Notes under the pieces: model-generated
The model's database searches: none
What the model saw: the letters and a program-made list of their open reading frames with translations, nothing else
What the model was told of the DNA's origin: nothing
Made by a program: the position numbers and the translations under genes
In this document: positions 8,462 through 17,570 of the stretch, in pieces
Numbering within the stretch: position 1 is the stretch's first letter
Layout: each line of letters begins with the position of its first letter
Source: Streptomyces fungicidicus
Lineage (GTDB): Bacteria > Actinomycetota > Actinomycetes > Streptomycetales > Streptomycetaceae
Assembly: GCF_003665435.1 (NCBI RefSeq)
Contig: NZ_CP023407.1
Location: 6,125,501 to 6,189,500, forward strand
DNA length: 64,000 nucleotides
Direction of reading: 5' to 3'

Positions 8462-11400
8462 GTGCACAGAAGCAAACTCACGTCCACCACCCCCACGAGG
8501 CGTCCCAGACTTCGCACCCCGCTCGCCCTGCTCACCGGCCTGCTGCTGGCCGTGGGCACCCCGGCCACCGTCGCCGGCGCCCACCCCGGCCATCCGGAGC
8601 ACGACGAACCGGCCGCCGCCGAAGGGCAGTTCCAGCAGGTACCGCTCGCCAAGGGCGAGCCCGAGATGGGCGAGCCGATGTCGCTCGCTGTGCTCCCGGA
8701 CCGCAGCGTCCTGCACACCTCGCGCGACGGCACACTGCGCCTCACCGACCAGGGCGGCGTCACCAAGGTCGCCGGCAGGCTCGACGTCTACAGCCACGAC
8801 GAGGAGGGCCTGCAGGGCGTCGGCGTCGACCCGGACTTCGAGAACAACCGGGCGATCTACCTCTACTACGCCCCGCCGCTCGACACCCCCGCGGGCGACG
8901 CCCCGGAGACCGGCACCGCCGAGGACTTCGCGAAGTTCGACGGCGTCAACCGCCTCTCCCGGTTCGTCCTCAACGCCAACGGCACGCTGGACACCGCCAG
9001 CGAGAAGAAGGTCCTGGACGTCGCGGCCTCCCGCGGCACCTGCTGCCACGTCGGCGGCGACATCGACTTCGACGCCGAGGGCAACCTCTACCTGTCCACC
9101 GGCGACGACACCAACCCCTTCTCCTCCGACGGCTACACGCCGATCGACGACCGGCCGAACCGCAACCCGGCCTTCGACGCCCGCCGCAGCTCCGGCAACA
9201 CCAACGACCTGCGCGGCAAGATCCTGCGCGTCAAGGTCGCCGAGGACGGCTCCTACACCGTCCCGGAGGGCAACCTCTTCGCCCCGGGCACCGAGAAGAC
9301 CCGCCCCGAGATCTACGCGATGGGCTTCCGCAACCCGTTCCGGATGAGCGTCGACGAAGAGACCGGCACCGTGTACGTCGGTGACTACGGCCCCGACGCC
9401 GGAGCCGCCGACCCGAACCGTGGTCCGGCGGGACAGGTCGAGTTCGCCAAGGTGACCGAGGCCGCCAACTTCGGCTGGCCGTTCTGCACCGGCGACAACG
9501 ACGCCTACACCGACTACGACTTCGCCACCGGCGCCTCCGGCGAGAAGTTCGACTGCGCCGCCCCGAAGAACACCTCCCCGCACAACACCGGTCTCGTCGA
9601 CCTGCCGCCCGCGCAGGCCGCCTGGATCCCCTACGACGGCGGCTCCGTGCCCGAGTTCGGCTCCGGCTCCGAGTCCCCGATGGCCGGCCCGGTCTACCGC
9701 TACGACCCCGACCTCGACTCCTCGGTGAAGTTCCCCGAGGCGTACGACGGCGACTTCTTCGCGGGTGAGTTCGGCCGCCGCTGGATCAAGCGCATCGAGC
9801 AGAACGGCGACGGCACGGTCGCGAAGATCAACGACTTCCCGTGGACCGGCACCCAGATCATGGACATGGACTTCGGCCCCGACGGCGCGCTCTACGTCCT
9901 CGACTACGGTGTCTCCTGGTTCCAGGGCGACGAGAACTCCGCGCTGTACCGGATCGAGAACGCCGAGGACGGCTTCTCCCCGATCGCCGAGGTCGGCGCG
10001 GACAAGACCTCCGGCGCCGCCGGACTGAAGGTCAAGTTCATCGCCACCGCCAAGGACGCCGACTCCCCGGACCTCACCTACGGCTGGGACTTCGGCGACG
10101 GCACCAAGGGCGAGGGACTCACCCCCACCCACACGTACAAGAAGGTCGGCACCTACACCGCGACCTTCACCGCGAAGGACCCCGAGGGCAACACCGGCAA
10201 CGCCAGCGTCCGGATCGTCGTCGGTAACACCGAGCCCAAGGTGAAAATCGACGTCCCCGGCAACGGCAGCCTCGCCGCCTTCGGCGAGCCCGTCCCGTTC
10301 AAGGTGACCGTCACCGACCCCGAGGAGAAGATCGACTGCTCCAGGGTCAAGGTCGCCTACAGCCTCGGCCACGACTCCCACGCCCACGAACTGACCAGTG
10401 AGACGGGCTGCGAGGGCACCCTCAAGCCGCCCGCCGGCGACGGCGGTCACGACCCCAACGCCAACATCTACGGTGTCGTCGGCGCCAGTTACACCGACGG
10501 CGGGGCGAACGGCCAGGAGGCACTGACCGGCACCGCCCGCACCGTGCTCCAGCCGCTGCACCGCCAGGCCGAGCACTTCTCCGCCCAGCAGGGCGTGTCA
10601 GTGATCGACAAGACCGGCGCCAACGGCGGCAAGACCGTCGGCGACATCAACGACGGCGACTGGATCTCCTTCAGCCCCTACAGGTTCGACGGGCAGAAGA
10701 AGATGACCGTCCGCGCCTCCTCCGGCGGCGCCGGCGGCTTCATCGAGCTGCGCACCGGCTCGCCCGAGGGCAAGCTGCACGGCTCGGCGTACATCCCGCC
10801 GACCGGCGGCTGGGAGACGTTCCAGGACGTCGACGTGCCGCTGCGGTCGCTGCCGAAGGGCAGCACGGAGATCTACCTGGTCTTCCGGGGCGGCGACGGC
10901 GCGCTGTACGACGTGGACGACTTCGAGTTCTCCAAGGAGCCGTTCAAGGCCGGCAAGAAGGTCCTGGTCTTCTCCAAGACGGCCGGCTTCCGCCACGACT
11001 CCATCCCGCAGGGCGTCGCCGCGCTGAAGGAACTCGGCGCCCCGGCCGGCATCTCGGTCACCGCGTCCGAGGAGGCCGGACAGTTCACCACGGCCAACCT
11101 CGCCAAGTACGACGCGGTGGCCTTTCTCTCCACCACCGGTGACGTCCTCAACGCCGACCAGCAGAAGGCGTTCGAGAACTACGTCAAGAACGGCGGCGGC
11201 TACATGGGAATCCACGCCGCCGCCGACACCGAGTACGACTGGGAGTTCTACGGCGGCCTCGTCGGCGCCTACTTCGACTCGCACCCGGCCATCCAGAAGG
11301 CCACCGTGCGCGTCCACGACCACGACCACCCCTCCACCGCGCACCTGGACGACGCCTGGGAGCGCACCGACGAGTGGTACAACTACCGCACCAACCCGCG

Positions 11401-12175
11401 TGAGCAGGCCAAGGTCCTCGCCACCCTCGACGAGACCACGTACCAGGGCGGCTCCATGAAGGGCGACCACCCGATCGCCTGGTGCCAGAGCTACGGCGGC
11501 GGCCGCTCCTTCTACACCGGCGGAGGCCACACCAAGGAGTCGTACGCCGACGAGGCCTTCCGCACCCATCTGCTCGGCGGCCTGCAGTACGCCACCGGCC
11601 AGGTGAAGGCGGACTGCAAGCCGGCCAAGGGCTACCGGGACATCTTCAACGGCAAGACCCTGGACGGCTGGAAGCAGGCCGGCCCCGGCAAGTTCAACGT
11701 CAAGGACGGCACCCTGGAGTCCGAGGGCGGCATGGGCCTGCTCTGGTACCAGGCCAAGGAGCTGAAGTCGTACTCCCTCAAGCTCGACTGGAAGATGCGG
11801 GGCGACGACAACTCCGGAGTCTTCGTCGGCTTCCCGGCCTCCGACGACCCCTGGTCCGCGGTGAACAAGGGCTACGAGATCCAGATCGACGCCACGGACG
11901 CGGCCGACCGCACCACGGGCTCCGTCTACTCGTTCAAGTCAGCCAACATCAAGGCCCGTGACCAGGTGCTGCGTCCGCCCGGCCAGTGGAACTCCTACGA
12001 GATCAAGGTCAAGGGCGAACGCCTCCAGGTGTTCCTCAACGGAGTCAAGATCAACGACTTCACCAACAAGGACCCCGAGCGGAGCCTGACCGACGGCTAC
12101 ATCGGCCTGCAGAACCACGGCGCCGGCGACCAGGTCTCCTTCCGGAACATCCAGCTGAAGGAACTGCCCTCCTAA
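8462..12175 (+). CDS. secreted multidomain protein: GSDH, PKD, CBM6, ThuA, DUF1080
   Basis: 1237 residues from GTG 8462, with GGAGGGA five bases upstream. A Sec signal peptide spans about residues 1-40 (positive N-terminus, LALLTGLLLAVG core, cleavage near VAGA). Modules in order: glucose/sorbosone dehydrogenase-like beta-propeller (about 55-505, with GTCCHVGGDIDF and STGDDTNPF); PKD domain (about 510-587, YGWDFGDGT); CBM6 (about 697-823); ThuA (about 832-1047, VLVFSKTAGFRHDSI); and DUF1080 (about 1056-1236, DIFNGKTLDGWK), the 3-keto-disaccharide hydrolase family. It probably binds, oxidises and cleaves extracellular glycosides. The catalytic activity of the propeller and ThuA parts is unproven. 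Confidence 0.9.
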   Translation: MHRSKLTSTTPTRRPRLRTPLALLTGLLLAVGTPATVAGAHPGHPEHDEPAAAEGQFQQVPLAKGEPEMGEPMSLAVLPDRSVLHTSRDGTLRLTDQGGVTKVAGRLDVYSHDEEGLQGVGVDPDFENNRAIYLYYAPPLDTPAGDAPETGTAEDFAKFDGVNRLSRFVLNANGTLDTASEKKVLDVAASRGTCCHVGGDIDFDAEGNLYLSTGDDTNPFSSDGYTPIDDRPNRNPAFDARRSSGNTNDLRGKILRVKVAEDGSYTVPEGNLFAPGTEKTRPEIYAMGFRNPFRMSVDEETGTVYVGDYGPDAGAADPNRGPAGQVEFAKVTEAANFGWPFCTGDNDAYTDYDFATGASGEKFDCAAPKNTSPHNTGLVDLPPAQAAWIPYDGGSVPEFGSGSESPMAGPVYRYDPDLDSSVKFPEAYDGDFFAGEFGRRWIKRIEQNGDGTVAKINDFPWTGTQIMDMDFGPDGALYVLDYGVSWFQGDENSALYRIENAEDGFSPIAEVGADKTSGAAGLKVKFIATAKDADSPDLTYGWDFGDGTKGEGLTPTHTYKKVGTYTATFTAKDPEGNTGNASVRIVVGNTEPKVKIDVPGNGSLAAFGEPVPFKVTVTDPEEKIDCSRVKVAYSLGHDSHAHELTSETGCEGTLKPPAGDGGHDPNANIYGVVGASYTDGGANGQEALTGTARTVLQPLHRQAEHFSAQQGVSVIDKTGANGGKTVGDINDGDWISFSPYRFDGQKKMTVRASSGGAGGFIELRTGSPEGKLHGSAYIPPTGGWETFQDVDVPLRSLPKGSTEIYLVFRGGDGALYDVDDFEFSKEPFKAGKKVLVFSKTAGFRHDSIPQGVAALKELGAPAGISVTASEEAGQFTTANLAKYDAVAFLSTTGDVLNADQQKAFENYVKNGGGYMGIHAAADTEYDWEFYGGLVGAYFDSHPAIQKATVRVHDHDHPSTAHLDDAWERTDEWYNYRTNPREQAKVLATLDETTYQGGSMKGDHPIAWCQSYGGGRSFYTGGGHTKESYADEAFRTHLLGGLQYATGQVKADCKPAKGYRDIFNGKTLDGWKQAGPGKFNVKDGTLESEGGMGLLWYQAKELKSYSLKLDWKMRGDDNSGVFVGFPASDDPWSAVNKGYEIQIDATDAADRTTGSVYSFKSANIKARDQVLRPPGQWNSYEIKVKGERLQVFLNGVKINDFTNKDPERSLTDGYIGLQNHGAGDQVSFRNIQLKELPS

Positions 12176-12188
12176 GGGCCACCCGAAC

Positions 12189-12226
12189 GGCGGCGGGCGG
12201 AGGACGCCGGACCTCCGCCCGCCGCC
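12189..12226 (+). terminator. strong hairpin after the secreted protein gene
   Basis: A perfect 15-bp G+C stem (12189-12203 with 12212-12226) and an 8-base loop, 13 bases after the stop. It separates the secreted-protein transcript from the operon that begins at 12310. Confidence 0.75.
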
Positions 12227-12309
12227 CCGCCGGGCCCCCGGGCCCGGCACCCCGCTCGTCCCCCCTCCCGGCGCTCGCACCAGGTTCGCGTACGACAAGG
12301 AGGCTGCCC

Positions 12310-13497
12310 ATGTCCGCCGAACCGTCCCTCCCCACCCCCTCCCCGGCCCCCCGCCACGGCGTCTGGTTCATCGGTGCGCGCGGATCCGTCGCCACGACCG
12401 CGATCGCCGGCTGCGCCGCCGTCGCCGCCGGACTCCACCCGCCGACCGGCATGGTCACCGAGACCGATCCCTTCACCTCGTGCGGTCTGCCGTCGTTGTC
12501 GTCGCTCGTCTTCGGCGGCCACGACACCGTCGACTGCCCGCTCCCCAAACGCGCCGAACACCTCGCCGCCGGCGGCGTCCTGCCGCACGGCCTCCCCTCC
12601 GCCGTGCACGCCGAACTCGTCGCCGCCGACCGGGAGATCAGGCCCGGCGGCCCCCTGCCCGGTGACACGGACGGTGACACGGACGGCGGCCCGGTCCGCG
12701 GCGACGACGACTGGATCGACGTGTTCGCCGCCGACATCCGCGACTTCGTCGCCCGCCAGGGCCTCGCGGGCGCCGTGGTGGTGAACGTCGCCTCCACCGA
12801 ACCCGCCCCCGCCGACGGCTCGCTGCCGCCCAGCTCCCTCTACGCGGCGGCCGCCCTGCGCGCCGGCTGCCCCTACGTCAACTTCACCCCCTCCACCGGC
12901 CTGCACCACCCCGCGCTGGCCGCGCTCGCCGAGTCCTCGGGCCTGCCGTACGCGGGCCGTGACGGCAAGACCGGGCAGACCCTGCTGCGTTCCGTGCTCG
13001 GCCCGATGTTCCTGCAGCGCGCCCTCGCCGTGCGCGCCTGGTCCGGCACCAACCTGCTGGGCGGCGGCGACGGCGCGGCCCTGGCCGACCCGGCCGCCGC
13101 GGCGGCGAAGAACGCCGGCAAGGAACGCGTCCTCGCCGACACCCTCGGGGCCGCGCCCGAGGGCGAGGTCCACATCGACGACGTGCCCGCGCTGGGCGAC
13201 TGGAAGACCGCCTGGGACCACATCGCCTTCGACGGCTTCCTCGGCTCCCGGATGATCCTGCAGACCATCTGGCAGGGCTGCGACTCGGCGCTCGCCGCCC
13301 CGCTCGTCCTCGACCTGGCCCGGCTGGCCGTCCGCGCCCGGGAGAAGGGCCTGACCGGTCCGCTGGGCGAACTGGGCTTCTACTTCAAGGACCCGGTCGG
13401 GGACGGTCCGTCGTCACTGGCCGAGCAGTACACGGAGCTGAAACGCTTCGCCGGCCGCCTGCGGGACGACGCCGAGACACACGAGGCACACCGATGA
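12310..13497 (+). CDS. inositol-3-phosphate synthase family protein
   Basis: 395 residues from ATG 12310 after ACAAGGAGG. The dinucleotide loop is FIGARGSVATTAIAG near residue 19. Later stretches match the family: YVNFTPSTG, GKTGQTLLRSVLGPM, SGTNLLGGGDG, a Lys-containing loop (KNAGKERVL), GDWKTAWDH with K299 in the place of the catalytic DSK lysine, and DSALAAPLVLDLARLA. The family converts glucose 6-phosphate to 1L-myo-inositol 1-phosphate with transient NAD+ oxidation. It is a divergent member, and its place at the head of an ebo-type operon suggests a dedicated cyclitol product rather than general inositol supply. An Asp/Gly-rich insert (about 116-133) is not typical. Confidence 0.85.
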   Translation: MSAEPSLPTPSPAPRHGVWFIGARGSVATTAIAGCAAVAAGLHPPTGMVTETDPFTSCGLPSLSSLVFGGHDTVDCPLPKRAEHLAAGGVLPHGLPSAVHAELVAADREIRPGGPLPGDTDGDTDGGPVRGDDDWIDVFAADIRDFVARQGLAGAVVVNVASTEPAPADGSLPPSSLYAAAALRAGCPYVNFTPSTGLHHPALAALAESSGLPYAGRDGKTGQTLLRSVLGPMFLQRALAVRAWSGTNLLGGGDGAALADPAAAAAKNAGKERVLADTLGAAPEGEVHIDDVPALGDWKTAWDHIAFDGFLGSRMILQTIWQGCDSALAAPLVLDLARLAVRAREKGLTGPLGELGFYFKDPVGDGPSSLAEQYTELKRFAGRLRDDAETHEAHR

Positions 13498-14906
13498 GCC
13501 CCGCGACCCCGGGCGCGCAGGACGGGCCCGCGCCGGGCGGGCCCGCGCGGAACCCGGCCGTGCGCGGTACGCCCGGGCCGTCCGCGCACATGCGGGCCGT
13601 GCGCGCATCGGCCGAGGGCTCGCGGGACAGGCCCGCGCCGGGCGATCCGAAGCAGGGGGAGCTCGCGCAGGACATGTCCGTGCAGGGTAGGCCTGGACCG
13701 TCGGCGCACATGCGGGCCGCGCGCACCTCGGCCGAGGGCTCGCGGGACAGGCCCGCACCCGGCGACCCGGAGCAGGCTGGACCCGTACAGGACGTGCCCG
13801 CGCAGGGCGTGCCCGTGCGCGGTGGGTGGGCGGCGGGTGGGGCGGCTCAGGGCGTGTCCGGGCGGGGGGCACCCGTGCGGGGTGGGCCCGCACCGGCGGA
13901 CGGGCCGCTCCCCGGAGGGGGCGCACCGTCCCGTGGCGGCGCCGCCTCCCGTACCGTCCGGCCCCGCGCGGTCGCCTGGGCCGAGTTGCTGCGGGTGCCC
14001 GCGCTGTTCACCGTTCCCGGCGACGCACTGGCGGGTGCGGCGGCGGCCGGGGCGCGTCCAGGCCCCCGGACCCTCCTCGCCATCGGCTCCTCCCTCTGCC
14101 TGTACGAGGCCGGTATGGCCCTGAACGACTGGGCCGACCGCGCCGAGGACGCCGTGGAGCGCCCGCACCGCCCGCTGCCGTCCGGCCGCATCCGCCCGGC
14201 CGCCGCCCTCGCCGCCGCCGGTGCCCTCACCGGCGCCGGCCTGGCGCTCGCGGCCGGCGCGGGACGTCCCGCCCTCGCGGTGGCCGCGCCCCTGGCGGCC
14301 ACCGTCTGGGCCTACGACCTCGCCCTGAAGCACACGCCCGCCGGTCCCGTGGCCATGGCCGCCGCCCGCGGACTCGACCTGCTCCTGGGCGCGGCGGCCA
14401 CCGGCGGAGGCACCCGCGCGGCGCTCCCGTCCGCCGCGCTGCTGGGCACGCACACCCTCGCGGTCACGGCCGTCTCCCGCCGGGAGACCACCGGCGGCTC
14501 GGCCCTGGCCCCGCTGGCGGCCCTCGCGACGACGGGGGCGCTGACCGGTCTGGTGACCCGCCGCCGCACCCGACTCCCGGCAGGCCGGCGGGCAGCAGCC
14601 GCCCCCGGCCTGCCGGGCCCCGCCCCCGCCGGGCGGCCGCCCGTAACCTCCGGCGCCCTCGCCACCGCCCTGGGCGCCGCCTACGCCGCCACGGCAGCCC
14701 GCCCCTACCTCCACGCCACGCTCAACCCGTCACCCCCGCTCACCCAGCGCGCGGTCGGCGGCGGCATCCGCGCCACGATCCCGCTCCAGGCCGCGCTCGC
14801 CGCCCGTTCCGGCGCGGCCGCCACGGCCCTCCTGGTCGCGGCCCTCGCCCCGGCCGGACGGATGTTCGCGAGGCGGGCCGGCATGAGGAAGGTGAGCATC
14901 ACATGA
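13494..14906 (+). CDS. eboC: UbiA-type prenyltransferase (EboC-like) with repetitive N-terminus
   Basis: 470 residues; the ATG overlaps the previous stop by four bases (ATGA). Residues about 165-465 form the multi-pass UbiA fold. It has an Asp-rich motif in ALNDWADRAEDAVERPHRP (about residues 205-223) and the second conserved stretch WAYDLALKHTPAG (about 273-285). UbiA enzymes join prenyl groups to aromatic or polar acceptors in the membrane. Residues 1-150 are unlike the family: a Gly/Pro/Arg/Ala-rich segment encoded by 120-bp repeats. A shorter product from an internal GTG is possible. The EboC label rests on the EboA, EboB and EboE neighbours. Confidence 0.85.
   Translation: MSPATPGAQDGPAPGGPARNPAVRGTPGPSAHMRAVRASAEGSRDRPAPGDPKQGELAQDMSVQGRPGPSAHMRAARTSAEGSRDRPAPGDPEQAGPVQDVPAQGVPVRGGWAAGGAAQGVSGRGAPVRGGPAPADGPLPGGGAPSRGGAASRTVRPRAVAWAELLRVPALFTVPGDALAGAAAAGARPGPRTLLAIGSSLCLYEAGMALNDWADRAEDAVERPHRPLPSGRIRPAAALAAAGALTGAGLALAAGAGRPALAVAAPLAATVWAYDLALKHTPAGPVAMAAARGLDLLLGAAATGGGTRAALPSAALLGTHTLAVTAVSRRETTGGSALAPLAALATTGALTGLVTRRRTRLPAGRRAAAAPGLPGPAPAGRPPVTSGALATALGAAYAATAARPYLHATLNPSPPLTQRAVGGGIRATIPLQAALAARSGAAATALLVAALAPAGRMFARRAGMRKVSIT
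13561..13800 (+). repeat. two tandem 120-bp repeats inside the UbiA gene
   Basis: 13561-13680 and 13681-13800 align base for base with a period of exactly 120 (roughly four in five bases identical by eye). The best-kept part encodes HMRAxRxSAEGSRDRPAPGD. Decayed relatives extend to about 13890. The period is a multiple of three, so the reading frame is preserved. Confidence 0.85.
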
Positions 14907-15982
14907 CGCGGACCCCGGACCAGGGCGCGAGCGGCGACGGCACCGCCGATCCCGCGCGCCCGGAGACGAGCGTGGACGGACGGACCCCGGCCCAGGACAC
15001 GAGCCGGGACCTGACCGGCGGCCGGGTCCGCCCGGCGCGCCGGAACCCGGGCGCCGACCCGGACCGCGAGCAGAGCCGGAGCGCCGGCGCCTCCCTCCGC
15101 TTCGGCTACGGCACCAACGGTCTCGCCGACCTCCGGCTCGACGACGCCCTCGCCCTCCTCGCCGACCTCGGCTACGACGGAGTCGGGCTCACCCTCGACC
15201 ACATGCACCTCGACCCGCTCGCCCCGGACCTCGCCGCCCGCACCCGCCGGGTCGCGCACCGGCTGGACGCGCTCGGGCTCGGCGTCACCGTGGAGACCGG
15301 CGCCCGCTATGTGCTCGACCCCCGCCGCAAGCACGGCCCGTCCCTGCTGGACGCCGACCCGGACGACCGCGCCCGCCGTGCCGGCCTCCTCGTACAGGCG
15401 ATCCGTGTCGCCGCCGACCTCGGCGCGCACGCCGTGCACTGCTTCAGCGGCGTCGTCCCCGACGGCACCGACGAGGACACCGCCTGGAAACGCCTCGCCG
15501 AGACGCTCACCCCGGTCCTCGACGCCGCCACCGCCGCCGGCATCCCCCTCGCGGTCGAACCCGAACCCGGCCACCTGCTCGCCACCCTCGCCGACTTCCA
15601 CCACCTGCGCCGCACGCTCGGCGACCCCGAGCCCCTCGGCCTCACCCTGGACATCGGCCACTGCCAGTGCCTCGAACCCCTCCCTCCCGCCGACTGCGTA
15701 CGCGACGCCGCCCCCTGGCTGCGCCACGTCCAGATCGAGGACATGCGCCGAGGCGTCCACGAACACCTCCCCTTCGGAGACGGCGAGATCGACTTCCCGC
15801 CCGTCCTCGCGGCCCTAGGCGCCACCGGCTACCAGGGCCTGACGGTCGTCGAACTGCCCCGCCACTCCCACGCGGGCCCCCACTTCGCCGCCCGCTCCCT
15901 GCCGTTCCTCCACCGCGCCGCCGCCTCCGCCGCACCGCACGGCGATCCCTCCGCAACCCCCGAAGGGAGCAGAACCCCATGA
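14903..15982 (+). CDS. xylose isomerase-like TIM-barrel protein in the ebo-type operon
   Basis: 359 residues; ATG overlaps the UbiA stop (ATGA). The first 65 residues are a charged, probably disordered extension. The barrel begins LRFGYGTNGLADLRLDDAL. Metal-site candidates are AVEPEPGHLL (about 213-222), LDIGHCQCLEP (about 249-259), RHVQIEDM (about 273-280), and VELPRHSH near the end. The family includes sugar isomerases and epimerases. It is not one of the six classical ebo proteins, although EboE shares the fold. It may act on the cyclitol or sugar intermediate made by the first gene of the operon. Confidence 0.85.
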   Translation: MTRTPDQGASGDGTADPARPETSVDGRTPAQDTSRDLTGGRVRPARRNPGADPDREQSRSAGASLRFGYGTNGLADLRLDDALALLADLGYDGVGLTLDHMHLDPLAPDLAARTRRVAHRLDALGLGVTVETGARYVLDPRRKHGPSLLDADPDDRARRAGLLVQAIRVAADLGAHAVHCFSGVVPDGTDEDTAWKRLAETLTPVLDAATAAGIPLAVEPEPGHLLATLADFHHLRRTLGDPEPLGLTLDIGHCQCLEPLPPADCVRDAAPWLRHVQIEDMRRGVHEHLPFGDGEIDFPPVLAALGATGYQGLTVVELPRHSHAGPHFAARSLPFLHRAAASAAPHGDPSATPEGSRTP

Positions 15983-16719
15983 CCCGCCCCCGCGCCACCC
16001 CGGAGGCAGACACCACCGGCGACCGGGCGACCCCCGGTGACGGCACCACCCCCGCGCTGATCCCGCCCGGCGAACTGCGCCGCCTCCTCTCCGCGCGGCT
16101 GGGCGGAGCCGCCCGCGCCTGGCTCGACCAGGCCCTCGACGAGGCCGCCGCCCACCCCGGCACCCACGGCCCCATCTCCGTGTGGGAACTGCGCCTGGCC
16201 GAGGCCGGCCGGCGCTGCGGCCCGGCCCACGCCGACGCCGCCCGCGTCCTCATCCTGCACGCGGCGCACGCCGACGCCGACGCCCTGACCCGCGTCTACT
16301 TCCAGGGCACCGCCGACGAACGCCGCGCCGTCCTGCACGCCCTGCCGCACCTCGTGCCCGGCCGCCCCGACGCCCTCCCGCTCGTCGAGGACGCCCTGCG
16401 CACCAACGACACCCGGCTCGTCGCCGCCGCCCTCGGCCCCTACGCCGCCCGGCACCTGGACGCCCACGCCTGGCGGCACGCGGTGCTGAAGTGCCTGTTC
16501 ACCGGGGTCGCCCTCGACCAGGTGTCGGACCTGGCCCGGCGCGCCCGGGGCGACGGCGAACTCGCCCGGATGCTCGGCGACTACGCCGCGGAGCGCACCG
16601 CCGCCGGCCGCCCCGTCCCGGCGGACCTGCACCGCGTCCTGGCCCTCACCGAGTCCGCCCCGTCCGCCCCCGCCGCCCCGCCGCGCGGCCCGGACGACCC
16701 CCACGGCAAGGAGTCCTGA
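15979..16719 (+). CDS. eboA: EboA-like protein
   Basis: 246 residues; ATG overlaps the previous stop by four bases. The protein is helical and soluble with no signal peptide. It has an N-terminal segment LRRLLSARLGGAARAWLDQALDEA and a helical-repeat-like body including YFQGTADERRAVLHALPHL. Stretches such as RTNDTRLVAAALGPYAARHLD and AVLKCLFTGVALDQV recall EboA family members. EboA is a conserved ebo protein of unknown biochemical role. In cyanobacteria the ebo genes are needed for export of a scytonemin precursor to the periplasm. Identification is by family memory and by the flanking EboB and EboE genes. Confidence 0.8.
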   Translation: MTRPRATPEADTTGDRATPGDGTTPALIPPGELRRLLSARLGGAARAWLDQALDEAAAHPGTHGPISVWELRLAEAGRRCGPAHADAARVLILHAAHADADALTRVYFQGTADERRAVLHALPHLVPGRPDALPLVEDALRTNDTRLVAAALGPYAARHLDAHAWRHAVLKCLFTGVALDQVSDLARRARGDGELARMLGDYAAERTAAGRPVPADLHRVLALTESAPSAPAAPPRGPDDPHGKES

Positions 16720-17567
16720 TGCGCATCTTCGACCCCCACATCCACATGACGTCGCGCACCACCGACGACTACGAGGCCATGTACGCCGCGGGCGTCCGCG
16801 CCGTCGTCGAACCCGCCTTCTGGCTCGGCCAGCCCCGCACCTCCCCGGCCTCCTTCCTGGACTACTTCGACTCCCTCCTCGGCTGGGAACCCTTCCGCGC
16901 CGCCCAGTACGGCATCGCCCACCACTGCACGCTCGCCCTCAACCCCAAGGAGGCCAACGACCCCCGCTGCACCCCCGTCCTCGACGCGCTGCCCCGGTAT
17001 CTCGTCAAGGACAACGTGGTGGCCGTCGGCGAGATCGGCTACGACTCCATGACCCCCGCCGAGGACACCGCGCTCGCCGCCCAGCTGCAGCTCGCCGCCG
17101 ATCACGGCCTGCCCGCGATGGTGCACACCCCGCACCGCGACAAGCTCGCCGGCCTGCGCCGCACCCTCGACGTCGTCCGCGAGTCCGCCCTGCCCGCCGA
17201 CCGGGTCCTGGTCGACCACCTCAACGAGACCACCGTCGAGGAGGCCAAGGACAGCGGCGCCTGGCTCGGCTTCTCCGTCTATCCCGACACCAAGATGGAC
17301 GAGACCAGGATGGTCGCCCTGCTGCGTGAGTACGGCCCGGAGCGGGTCCTCGTGAACTCCGCGGCCGACTGGGGCAGAAGCGATCCGCTCAAGACCCGCA
17401 AGGTCGGCGACCTGATGCTCGCCGAGGGCTTCACGGAGGACGACGTGGACCGGGTGCTGTGGCGCAACCCCGTCGCCTTCTACGGGCTCAGCGGGCGGCT
17501 GGAACTCGACGTCACCCCGTCCGGCGCCACCCACGAGGGCAACTCCATCCTGCGCGGCGGGGCGTGA
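16719..17567 (+). CDS. eboB: TatD-like metal-dependent hydrolase (EboB-like)
   Basis: 282 residues, start and stop overlapping with eboA by one base (TGATG). The fold is an amidohydrolase TIM barrel. Ligand candidates are H7 and H9 (DPHIHM), E105 (VGEIGYD), H136 (MVHTPHRD), H167 (VDHLNE) and D217 (SAADWGRSD). These fit the TatD two-metal site. EboB is the TatD-like member of ebo clusters. Its substrate is unknown; TatD relatives cleave phosphoesters or act as deoxyribonucleases, but the context argues for a small-molecule substrate. Confidence 0.88.
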   Translation: MRIFDPHIHMTSRTTDDYEAMYAAGVRAVVEPAFWLGQPRTSPASFLDYFDSLLGWEPFRAAQYGIAHHCTLALNPKEANDPRCTPVLDALPRYLVKDNVVAVGEIGYDSMTPAEDTALAAQLQLAADHGLPAMVHTPHRDKLAGLRRTLDVVRESALPADRVLVDHLNETTVEEAKDSGAWLGFSVYPDTKMDETRMVALLREYGPERVLVNSAADWGRSDPLKTRKVGDLMLAEGFTEDDVDRVLWRNPVAFYGLSGRLELDVTPSGATHEGNSILRGGA

Positions 17568-17570
17568 GCG

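Noticed and set aside
12661..12690. Short GGTGACACGGAC direct repeat in the inositol-phosphate-synthase gene, considered as a mobile element trace
   Set aside because: It is a simple in-frame 12-bp duplication encoding Gly-Asp-Thr-Asp, without target-site or element structure.
13414..13926. Pro/Arg/Ala-rich minus-strand reading frame across the UbiA repeats
   Set aside because: It is a shadow of the repeat and has no start signal; the plus frame is tied to neighbours by four-base overlaps on both sides.
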